IMG/VR virus record: IMGVR_UViG_3300048837_002269
Location: 1-37,098 of that record
Length of the DNA stretch: 37,098 bases
DNA from: a virus
Reading direction: 5' to 3' (one strand)
Part shown: one piece after another, positions 14,705 to 21,088 of the stretch
Numbering within the stretch: the stretch's first letter is position 1
Layout: every line of letters begins with the position of its first letter
Position numbers and translations under genes: made by a program
The notes under the pieces: model-generated
The model's input: only the letters and a program-made list of their open reading frames with translations
Database searches by the model: none
What the model was told of the DNA's origin: nothing

Positions 14705-14710
14705 TACAAC
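14679..14710 (+). promoter_or_regulatory. Capsid-gene promoter with 17-bp box, inside the protease gene
   Basis: The box ACCAATGTAACCACACG (14679-14695), 9 bases, then TACAAC (14705-14710). Unlike the other three it has a normal leader: the capsid ATG at 14757 has its own GAAAGGA ribosome site. A dedicated promoter ahead of the most abundant virion protein makes biological sense. Confidence 0.65.
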
Positions 14711-14756
14711 GTGGCTCTAGACACAGAAACAATCATCGCTGAAAGGAAAATCGTCT

Positions 14757-15965
14757 ATGTGGCAGAAGATCAAGGCGTTGCGCGAGGAACGAGGCGTGAT
14801 TTTGGCCGACATGAAGGCCATCTTGGATAAGGCTGAAGCCGAAAAGCGGGAACTTGTTGCCGATGAGTCGGCCAGGTTCGATGAGTTGTCTGGCAAGGCC
14901 GAGGCGAAGCTGACCGAAGTGAATCGCTATGAAAAGCTCCACGGCCTGGAACGGGCCGGCGCACAGGACCAGAATCAGGCCGGTCCCGGACGGCACGACA
15001 TTGATCCGGAACGACGCGACGAGGAAGACGCCGGCAAGGGTGAGACTCGTTCTGAGTTTCTCGCGTATCTGCGTGGGAAGCCATTGGCGGAACTGCGGGC
15101 CTTGACCGTTGGCGGCATGGGCGTTGTGGGTGATCGACCCTTCTACAGTCAACTCGTTACGTCCATGAAGGGGTTTGCGGGCGTGCGCGAGGCCGGGGCC
15201 ACAGTGTTGCCCACGGTCAACGGAAACCCCCTGTCCATTCCGATGGCTGACGATACCGCCAACGTCGGGCAGATTGTGGCCGAGGGGGCGACCGACAACA
15301 CCGCCGTCGATGCCACAGTGACTACGAAAACCCTCAATGCGTACAAATTCGACTCGAAGTGGATCAAGATTTCCACCGAGATGTTGCGGGACTCGGAGTT
15401 TCCGATTGAGAAATTCATTCTCGATATCGCCGCCGAACGGATCGGCCGATATTTTAACGCCGAAACGACCAATGGCGACGGCACGGGGGAACCGGAAGGG
15501 TTTTTGGTTGGCGGGACCAGCGGCGCAACGTCGGCCAGCAACAACGCGATTGACTACGAAGACCTTCTTGACCTTGTGCATAGCGTTGACCCCGCCTACC
15601 GTGCCAGCGGGCGATGCGTGTTCATGTTCAGTGACCTGACGTTGGCCGCAATCCGAAAGCTCAAAGATGGCGATAATCGCTATGTCTTTTCGCCGGGCGA
15701 AGCGGGTGTGCCCGGTTCGATCTTGGGCTATCGGTACATCGTGAACAACAACATGCCCGAACTCTCTGCGGGTGTGAGCAGCAAGGTTGTCGCGTTCGGC
15801 GATTTCTCCAAGTATTTCGTTCGCGACGTGACCACGCCGGATATCGTGGTGGCCAGGGAACTGTTCGCAGGCGACGGACTGGTCGGCTATCGCGTGCTGT
15901 CGCGACACGACGGCAAGCTGACAGACGCGAAGGCCGTCAAGTACCTGAAGTTGGCCGCTTCATAG
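14757..15965 (+). CDS. Major capsid protein (HK97 fold) with N-terminal scaffold domain
   Basis: The product has 402 residues. The first about 100 are a charged helical delta/scaffold region (KALREERGVILADMKAILDK, KAEAEKRELVADESARFDEL) that the neighbouring protease should remove. The rest is the HK97 capsid fold: GATVLPTVNGNPLSIPMADD, KISTEMLRDSEFPIEKFI (start of the long spine helix), then GTGEPEGFLVGG and FGDFSKYFVRD near the end. AAAGGAAAATCGTCT precedes the ATG. A box promoter starts 47 bp upstream, and an 11-bp-stem hairpin follows the stop. Confidence 0.95.
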   Translation: MWQKIKALREERGVILADMKAILDKAEAEKRELVADESARFDELSGKAEAKLTEVNRYEKLHGLERAGAQDQNQAGPGRHDIDPERRDEEDAGKGETRSEFLAYLRGKPLAELRALTVGGMGVVGDRPFYSQLVTSMKGFAGVREAGATVLPTVNGNPLSIPMADDTANVGQIVAEGATDNTAVDATVTTKTLNAYKFDSKWIKISTEMLRDSEFPIEKFILDIAAERIGRYFNAETTNGDGTGEPEGFLVGGTSGATSASNNAIDYEDLLDLVHSVDPAYRASGRCVFMFSDLTLAAIRKLKDGDNRYVFSPGEAGVPGSILGYRYIVNNNMPELSAGVSSKVVAFGDFSKYFVRDVTTPDIVVARELFAGDGLVGYRVLSRHDGKLTDAKAVKYLKLAAS

Positions 15966-15980
15966 TCGCACTCTCCTCGT

Positions 15981-16014
15981 TGGCTGGCCGGTGGGTCGTA
16001 TCGCCGGCCAGCCA
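15981..16014 (+). terminator. Strong hairpin after the capsid gene, no U-tract
   Basis: TGGCTGGCCGG (15981-15991) pairs perfectly with CCGGCCAGCCA (16004-16014) across a 12-base loop. No run of T follows, so it is more likely an mRNA 3'-end stabiliser or processing structure than a full terminator. It sits between the capsid stop and a tRNA-like element. Confidence 0.5.
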
Positions 16015-16019
16015 TTCAT

Positions 16020-16090
16020 TGCGGGATAGCACAACAGTAGTGCGCCGGGTGGGCAACCCGGAGGCGGCGGTTCGCATCCGCCTCCCGTGA
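16020..16090 (+). tRNA. tRNA-like cloverleaf, possibly degenerate (anticodon position GGC)
   Basis: The sequence folds as a full cloverleaf: acceptor TGCGGGA with TCCCGTG (7 bp, two G-U), TA at positions 8-9, D stem GCAC/GTGC, anticodon stem CCGGG/CCCGG with the 7-base loop TGGGCAA, a 4-base variable loop, and T stem GGCGG/CCGCC around TTCGCAT. D-arm pairing GCAC/GTGC looks like a compensated variant of the common GCTC/GAGC. Against function: position 33 is G not U, position 58 is C not A, the D loop lacks GG, and no CCA is encoded. It is either a decayed phage tRNA or a tRNA-mimicking RNA. Confidence 0.5.
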
Positions 16091-16092
16091 TT

Positions 16093-16152
16093 ATGTGGCC
16101 ATGGGATGATGATTGGGAAGATGACGTTCCCGGCGCGGATGAAACGGTGTGA
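16093..16152 (+). CDS. Tiny acidic Trp-rich ORF, 19 residues
   Basis: The frame reads MWPWDDDWEDDVPGADETV, strikingly acidic with three Trp. It lies between the tRNA-like element and the connector gene. No Shine-Dalgarno site precedes it (the upstream bases are the end of the tRNA-like element), so expression is uncertain. It may be translated from a processed transcript starting near its ATG, or be spurious. Confidence 0.3.
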   Translation: MWPWDDDWEDDVPGADETV

Positions 16153-16160
16153 GGCGGTAA

Positions 16161-16736
16161 ATGGGATTGGCGGTCGTTACATCTTCAGCCCCGCCGATTA
16201 CCGCCGATGAGGTAGGCGACTTTTTGCGACTGGATGATTTTGATGCCCAGTCCGATCTACTCGATAGCCTCATCGCCGCCGCCGTGGAGTATTTCGCCAA
16301 CGAAACACGCCAGCAACTGACGCAGGCAACGCTACGGATGACCTCTGATGCGTTCCCGTGCTGCAACACGATCCGCCTACCGCGTGGTCCGCTTCAATCA
16401 GTTACGTCCATCAAATACTTGGACCGGGAAGGCGCACAGCAAACGCTCGCCGCCGGAACGTACACCGTTGATGCTGACGCCCGCCCCGGCCGGATCGTGT
16501 TGAACGACGGTGAATCGTGGCCAGACACACTCGACCAGGCGAATGCGGTTGAGGTGACGTATGTTGCGGGCTACGCCACGACGAATTTGCCGACAGCACT
16601 GCGGATCGGGATCATGCTGCTGGTGGGCCACTGGTATGTAAATCGCGAAGCGGTGGTAACGGGAACCATCGCGACGCAACTGCCGCTGTCCGTTGAGTCC
16701 ATCATCAACCAACACGCCTACCCGGAGGCGGTGTAA
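16161..16736 (+). CDS. Head-tail connector protein (gp6-like)
   Basis: The 191-residue product matches the phage gp6/PhiE125 gp8-type adaptor pattern: PPITADEVGDFLRLDDF followed by a long helix (LLDSLIAAAVEYFANETRQQ), TLRMTSDAF and LPRGPLQSVTSIKYLD, then a beta segment with YTVDADARPGRIVLNDG and a C-terminal ALRIGIMLLVGHWYVNREAV helix. It forms the ring below the portal. GAGGCGGTAA precedes the ATG. The stop overlaps the next start as TAATG. Confidence 0.88.
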   Translation: MGLAVVTSSAPPITADEVGDFLRLDDFDAQSDLLDSLIAAAVEYFANETRQQLTQATLRMTSDAFPCCNTIRLPRGPLQSVTSIKYLDREGAQQTLAAGTYTVDADARPGRIVLNDGESWPDTLDQANAVEVTYVAGYATTNLPTALRIGIMLLVGHWYVNREAVVTGTIATQLPLSVESIINQHAYPEAV

Positions 16737-17800
16737 TGTCCAGCATCAACCTACAACGTGAGGCCCCGGCAACCACCGACGAATTACCCGAAGGCGTATC
16801 CGCCGAACACCGTTATTACACGACTGCGCGGGAGCAGGCGGTGTCTGACGCCATTGCCGATGCCACCACAACCGATGCGGGCGATCTAATCACTGGCACG
16901 CTGGACGACGCCAGGTTGTCCGCCGACGCACAGGACGCCATCGCATTGCGGCATGACGCTGTCACCATCGGCGGGGCCAATGGGCTGTCTCTGGGTGGCC
17001 AACAAATCTCGCTGGTGTTGGCAACCGGCTCAAGTGCCGGCGCAATGTCGGCAGTGGACAAGGCGACGCTCGATGCGGCAACGGCTGCGAACACGCTCGA
17101 AACGCTGGTCAGGCGCGACAATGTCCTGGGCGGCATTTCCGTGGGACCGATTAGCACACTAAACGTGGCTGGCGTTCCGTCGCTCGGCGTCTATTGCGGC
17201 ATTGGCGGAACTGTCACGGTCGGCAACAGCGGCCAGATCAAAGCCAATTCCACTGGTCTTGGTTTTTTCAACACAGCCCCCATCGCCAAGCCATCCAGTG
17301 GGACAGACATGCGCGTAGCCCTGATCAATTTGGGCTTGCTGAATGGCGGGGCGACGCCACTGAATTTGAACAACGGGGCGTTGACGTGTGGCCCAATAAA
17401 CATGGGTGCGGGCAGCCTTACGGGTTATTCATTTTTTCATACAGGAGCGGTCTTTTCATTGGAGAATGGTCAGGGCCTTCGATTGGGTAACAGCATCGGT
17501 GTGAGGTTCGCGAGTGGGGCCGCGTACAGCAGTGCGGATGCCGCCGTTTTTCAATACTCCACGACCAACACCATCAAGCTGGTCACGGGCTTAAACGGCT
17601 CCACGAGGGCGCATCTGCAAATGGGGTCGTTGAACGCGACGGGTCCGCAATACACTGGTGCACCATCATCCGCGCCAATGGATGCCGATATCGCTAACAA
17701 TCAGATCAGCGTGTATCTCGATGAATCGGGGAATAACCTAAAATTCCGCATCCGAAAATCGGATGGGACGTATAAAACCGCGACACTCGCAATGACGTAA
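16736..17800 (+). CDS. Fibre- or appendage-like structural protein
   Basis: The 354-residue protein has an N-terminal helical region with AEHRYYTTAREQAVSDAIAD, a pattern widely seen where phage fibres attach, then glycine- and asparagine-rich beta sequence (VAGVPSLGVYCGIGGTVTVG, NGALTCGPINMGAGSLTG) typical of trimeric appendages, and a compact end (YLDESGNNLKFRIRKSDGTY). Such genes usually lie at the end of the tail module; here it sits between connector genes, so it could be a head decoration or neck fibre. It is translationally coupled to the connector gene. Specific function is inferred. Confidence 0.6.
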   Translation: MSSINLQREAPATTDELPEGVSAEHRYYTTAREQAVSDAIADATTTDAGDLITGTLDDARLSADAQDAIALRHDAVTIGGANGLSLGGQQISLVLATGSSAGAMSAVDKATLDAATAANTLETLVRRDNVLGGISVGPISTLNVAGVPSLGVYCGIGGTVTVGNSGQIKANSTGLGFFNTAPIAKPSSGTDMRVALINLGLLNGGATPLNLNNGALTCGPINMGAGSLTGYSFFHTGAVFSLENGQGLRLGNSIGVRFASGAAYSSADAAVFQYSTTNTIKLVTGLNGSTRAHLQMGSLNATGPQYTGAPSSAPMDADIANNQISVYLDESGNNLKFRIRKSDGTYKTATLAMT

Positions 17801-17811
17801 AGGAAGCGTAC

Positions 17812-18129
17812 ATGGCAGACATGATATTGGACGCGCCGGTTGCAATAGTCCCGCCCTCAAAAGCGGTGACGATTGATCGTCTGATTATCAATCGCCTGTG
17901 GATCGAATATCAGGACGGCAAATGGCCCGCGCGGTTGAACCTGAGCTATTTCGGGCGGGACGATCAGGGACAGAAGGTTTTCGCGCGCAACGCCGATGGA
18001 TCGAGGGTGGCCGAGGAACTGGCCGTGGAGGATATTTTCGCCACGGGCAATAACGATCTTGATGCGGGGATTGCGTCGATCATGCGCGGATTGCTAGAGT
18101 TGTATTTGGCGTCTAAGAGCCAGGGATAA
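17812..18129 (+). CDS. Hypothetical virion-module protein, 105 residues
   Basis: Not recognised. The product starts MADMILDAPVAIVPPSKAVT and contains RLNLSYFGRDDQGQKVFARN followed by a helical C terminus (DLDAGIASIMRGLLELYLAS). AAGGAAGCGTAC gives a good ribosome site, and the stop overlaps the next start (TAATG). Its place between a fibre-like gene and a beta-rich protein suggests it belongs to the same appendage or neck structure, perhaps as a chaperone or small fitting protein (inference). Confidence 0.6.
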   Translation: MADMILDAPVAIVPPSKAVTIDRLIINRLWIEYQDGKWPARLNLSYFGRDDQGQKVFARNADGSRVAEELAVEDIFATGNNDLDAGIASIMRGLLELYLASKSQG

Positions 18130-18767
18130 TGCCCACCATTACGAAGCCAATTTCGATCAGTGGCGCACCAGCCAACACGCCGTTGTTCATCACCGTGACC
18201 GACACTGCCGGCGCGGGCCTTCTCGCGCGGACCAGCATCGGCACAACGGATGCCTACGGCCGACTCAATGCGTCCGTGGCGGGGTGGGACTTGGCGTGGC
18301 GCGGATTCGCAACCATTGATGGCACGGGATATCTGCGGTCGATTGCGTTTGATCCAGAGTCGTACGACTGGACCGACACCGAGCGGGCGCAAATCCGTTA
18401 TCGACTTGGCCTCGATGGTGACGCCATCGAACCAACATCGCCCGCGAGCGATCCGGTTATCATTTTGCCGCCCGACGATCCGGCCCAATGCGCGATTTAC
18501 ATCGTCACCCGTGACACCAGCGGCGAGGCGGTTGGCGGCAAGACGATTCATTACCGGTTGCGATCCGGCCCCGGTGATACGGGGGCCAGCTATCCCCGCA
18601 CGATCCTGTCGGCCGTCAGTGACTCCAATGGACTGTGGCAAGCCACCGTGCCGCGTGCGTCGGTGTTTGATTTTTGGCGTGACTCCGTGGCGGGTGCGCC
18701 GGTACGGGTTGAGATTGATGCCGCCGCCACAATGGAGCTACCGGAAATTCTGGGCGCGTTCACTTAA
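18129..18767 (+). CDS. Beta-rich structural protein with a Transthyretin/Ig-like half
   Basis: The 212-residue product begins with a beta domain (ANTPLFITVTDTAGAGLLAR, TTDAYGRLNASVAGWD) and a linker YDWTDTERAQIRYRLGLDGD of a type I associate with structural proteins of planctomycete phages. The second half (AIYIVTRDTSGEAVGGKTIH, then GLWQATVPRASVFDFW) resembles an Ig/CarboxypepD_reg-like sandwich. No enzyme motif is seen. Coupled to the preceding gene; probably part of a neck or tail decoration. Confidence 0.55.
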   Translation: MPTITKPISISGAPANTPLFITVTDTAGAGLLARTSIGTTDAYGRLNASVAGWDLAWRGFATIDGTGYLRSIAFDPESYDWTDTERAQIRYRLGLDGDAIEPTSPASDPVIILPPDDPAQCAIYIVTRDTSGEAVGGKTIHYRLRSGPGDTGASYPRTILSAVSDSNGLWQATVPRASVFDFWRDSVAGAPVRVEIDAAATMELPEILGAFT

Positions 18768-18775
18768 ACCCCACA

Positions 18776-19114
18776 ATGACGAAAGACGAAATATTGCTGG
18801 CGGGCGAATTATCGCACCGGGTGAAGTTGCAGAGGCCCGTTCACACCTTGAATTCCGCCGGCGAAACGGTGGAGGGGTGGGACGATGTTCGTGAGGTATG
18901 GGCCTCTGTCCGGCCGGTTCGTGCGTATGAACAGGAGCGGGCCAAACAAGTTGAGCGGCCGGTGAGCCACGTTGTCCGGCTGCGGTATGCGGCGGACGTG
19001 GCCGGTGACTGGCGAATACGTTTTGGTGGGCTGGTGCTGAACGTTGTCGGCGTGGTGGACATCGGAATGCGGCGTGTCACGCTGGAACTGGCGTGCCAAC
19101 AGGTGTCGGAATGA
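18776..19114 (+). CDS. Head-tail joining protein (SPP1 gp16 / phage_H_T_join family)
   Basis: The 112-residue product fits the head-closure family: LLAGELSHRVKLQRPVHTLN, AGETVEGWDDVREVWASVRP, VSHVVRLRYAADVAGDWRI and VLNVVGVVDIGMRR. The small beta barrel closes the connector after packaging. There is no clear ribosome site eight bases after the previous stop, so coupling is likely. Its stop overlaps the next start as ATGA. Confidence 0.88.
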   Translation: MTKDEILLAGELSHRVKLQRPVHTLNSAGETVEGWDDVREVWASVRPVRAYEQERAKQVERPVSHVVRLRYAADVAGDWRIRFGGLVLNVVGVVDIGMRRVTLELACQQVSE

Positions 19115-19542
19115 AGCTGTACGGAACTGGATTCGACAAACTTCTCCGCAGGCTGGAAGGGCTGGAAAAGTCCGGAGCGCGCCGCGCCCAGCGCCGGGCG
19201 GTGCGTGCGGGCACGGCCATCCTGTTGAAGGCCGTCAAGGCCGCCACGCCGGTTAATGAGGGTGTACTGAAACGGATGCAGGCCAGCCGGGTATACGGGC
19301 GCGGCCTCAATCTGGCCGGGGTTGTGGGCGCGGACGCGGACAAGCTGAAACAGGCGGAGGTATCCGGCAAACGTCCAAGCAATATTGATTGGCTGGTGGA
19401 GAATGGCCACATGACGCCAGGCGGTACGTTTGTGCCGCCAAGCGGGTACATGCGTCGCGCTGCGGACCAGGCCATGCCGGTGGCCGAAGCCGCGTATGCC
19501 CGCGTGCTGGCTGAGTCCATCGAGGCGGAGGCATCGCGATGA
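19111..19542 (+). CDS. Tail-completion/neck protein (HK97 gp10 family)
   Basis: The 143-residue product begins MKLYGTGFDKLLRRLEGLEK and has the basic helical stretch ARRAQRRAVRAGTAILLKAV, then TPVNEGVLKRMQ and a C-terminal MRRAADQAMPVAEAAYARVL, as in HK97 gp10 proteins. It joins the neck to the tail. The ATG at 19111 overlaps the previous stop (ATGA), preferred over the earlier in-frame codon at 19093. Confidence 0.85.
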   Translation: MKLYGTGFDKLLRRLEGLEKSGARRAQRRAVRAGTAILLKAVKAATPVNEGVLKRMQASRVYGRGLNLAGVVGADADKLKQAEVSGKRPSNIDWLVENGHMTPGGTFVPPSGYMRRAADQAMPVAEAAYARVLAESIEAEASR

Positions 19543-19934
19543 TCGACGTTGCCCTGGTGTCGCTGTTGAACGGCGTGGGCGGTGTTACCGCCTATGCGGG
19601 TGGAGAGGTGGCGAAGGTGTCTCGCACCCTACCGAGAGTCGCCTACACACTCATTGGCATCGTGCGCCGGTATTGCGACGACGGCAATGCGGGACTGACG
19701 CAGGCCCGCTACCAGCTCGACATTTTCGCCGCTCTGCCGTCCACCGCCAGGGGGTTGGCCGATGCCATCCGGGTGGCGCTGGATGGATACGCCGGGACTG
19801 CGGACGGCACGCGAATTGAGCGAATATATTTTGAGTCAGAACGGCATGAATCGCCGGAACGAATGGACGGTGAGGCGGTGAGCGTTTCCCGCTTCAGCCA
19901 GGACGTGATTATCGAGTATCGCGAACCAGTTTAA
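19539..19934 (+). CDS. Tail terminator / DUF3168-like protein
   Basis: The 131-residue product is placed and shaped like the tail-terminator family: MIDVALVSLLNGVGGVTAYA, PRVAYTLIGIVRRYCDDGNA, RYQLDIFAALPSTARGLADA and a terminal beta strand VSRFSQDVIIEYREPV. It caps the tail tube and interacts with the neck. Start and stop of neighbouring genes overlap by 4 bp. Family assignment rests on pattern and gene order. Confidence 0.8.
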   Translation: MIDVALVSLLNGVGGVTAYAGGEVAKVSRTLPRVAYTLIGIVRRYCDDGNAGLTQARYQLDIFAALPSTARGLADAIRVALDGYAGTADGTRIERIYFESERHESPERMDGEAVSVSRFSQDVIIEYREPV

Positions 19935-19948
19935 TTGGAGGAATCGCA

Positions 19949-20401
19949 ATGGCATTTGATCGTGATGAAGTCATTATTGGGCACGGGAAACACATCGCTT
20001 ATAGCGACGATGGCGTTACCTACACAACCGTCGACGGAACGGTGGATATCAGTTTGCCCGAGCGCGAGCTTGGCGCAACCGAAATCACCAACGACGACAG
20101 CCCCAACTTTCACAAGGACTACATCCCTGGGCTGTATGAGCCAGGGAAGGTGAACTTCACCTACCGCTACACCAAGACGCAGTTTGCGGCACTGGAAACG
20201 ATTTATCAGAAGGCGAACACCGCCGCCACTCGCGGCGATGCAACCAAAACGTGGAAGGTCACATTGCCCGACGCCAGCACTGCCGTGTTTAACGGATTCC
20301 TGACATCACACAATCTGCCGATTGATGGCGGTGAAGATTCTCCGGTGGTGGAGGGCGAGATTCAGGTGATTGGCCTGATGACCTGGACCAACGGAGCCTA
20401 A
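19949..20401 (+). CDS. Major tail tube protein
   Basis: The 150-residue beta-rich protein, directly ahead of the tail chaperone pair, contains DGVTYTTVDGTVDISLPERE, VNFTYRYTKTQFAALETIYQ and a C-terminal SPVVEGEIQVIGLMTWTNGA, the general layout of lambda gpV-type tube subunits. GGAGGAATCGCA precedes the ATG. It polymerises around the tape-measure protein. Confidence 0.85.
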   Translation: MAFDRDEVIIGHGKHIAYSDDGVTYTTVDGTVDISLPERELGATEITNDDSPNFHKDYIPGLYEPGKVNFTYRYTKTQFAALETIYQKANTAATRGDATKTWKVTLPDASTAVFNGFLTSHNLPIDGGEDSPVVEGEIQVIGLMTWTNGA

Positions 20402-20461
20402 TCGCCTACGGCATCAACGGAAACACTTTGACACTGCGGCCACGGCTGCAAAGGATAACCA

Positions 20462-20770
20462 ATGAACCGCGAAGAATTCTTTGCGCGAACCAGCTCTACG
20501 CGCGAGATTACATTGTCCGATGGACACACACTGAAAATCCGCAAGCTGAAACAGGCGGACGTGGAGACAATCACCCGCCAGTATTCCACTGAATCGAAGG
20601 CCCTGGACGGCTTCAGATACATCGTGTCGCGGTGTGTCGTTGATGCCGTCGGCAATCGCGTCTTTTCTGATGAGGATCAGGCCAGGCTTGCGGACGTGTC
20701 GGCCGACGACATTAAGCACATTGCCGAGGAAGTGATTGAGTTTTCGGGATTGAACTCAAAAAAAGCATAA
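20462..20770 (+). CDS. Tail assembly chaperone, short form (gpG-like)
   Basis: This 102-residue helical protein starts MNREEFFARTSSTREITLSD and ends SGLNSKKA. It sits between the tube and tape-measure genes, where lambda-like phages encode gpG. It coats the tape-measure protein during tail assembly. AAAGGATAACC precedes the ATG. The last codons run over an A7 slippery site used to make the longer product. Confidence 0.85.
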   Translation: MNREEFFARTSSTREITLSDGHTLKIRKLKQADVETITRQYSTESKALDGFRYIVSRCVVDAVGNRVFSDEDQARLADVSADDIKHIAEEVIEFSGLNSKKA

Positions 20771-21087
20771 GCCGTCTGCGGCCAAACCGTAAACAGGCGA
20801 TGCGAATCGCGCTCGCCTTTGGCCGCCCCGACGTGGATGCGCTGCTGAATGAACTGGACCACGATCAATATGTTGAATGGTGTCAGTTCTTTGGCGGTGA
20901 ACCACACGGGTGGCAGGCCATGCGAATCGCGACGACGCGACTGGCTTACGTCGTGGCCCAATCTCAATCACGCAGACGGCTGAAGGAACGGGACTTCGAT
21001 TTACGACTTGACCGGGAACAGCACGGGCCATCGGTGGAGAAGGCCCGATATGAGGCCATGAGCGTCCGAACGACGATGGCGGGTTGA
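20462..21087 (+). CDS. Tail assembly chaperone, frameshifted long form (gpGT-like)
   Basis: A -1 shift at the A7 tract (20758-20764) would read past the short-form stop into an open frame that begins SISRLRPNRKQAMRIALAFG and runs to 21087. The added part has QYVEWCQFFGGEPHGWQA and AYVVAQSQSRR, the kind of sequence found in gpT/DUF4035 extensions. There is no separate ribosome site for the downstream frame, though an ATG exists at 20800. Ribosomal shifting here is inferred from the slippery site, the correct -1 relation and the universal G/GT arrangement. Confidence 0.82.
20758..20764 (+). promoter_or_regulatory. Programmed -1 frameshift site (A7)
   Basis: In frame 0 the codons are TCA AAA AAA GCA TAA; the heptamer A AAA AAA fits the X XXY YYZ rule and the stop follows one codon later. 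The -1 frame is open for more than 100 codons downstream. Confidence 0.8.
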
Positions 21088-21088
21088 T

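Noticed and set aside
14733-15908. 391-codon open frame on the minus strand opposite the capsid gene
   Set aside because: It is the antisense shadow of an unmistakable HK97-type capsid gene, with no ribosome site or recognisable domain.
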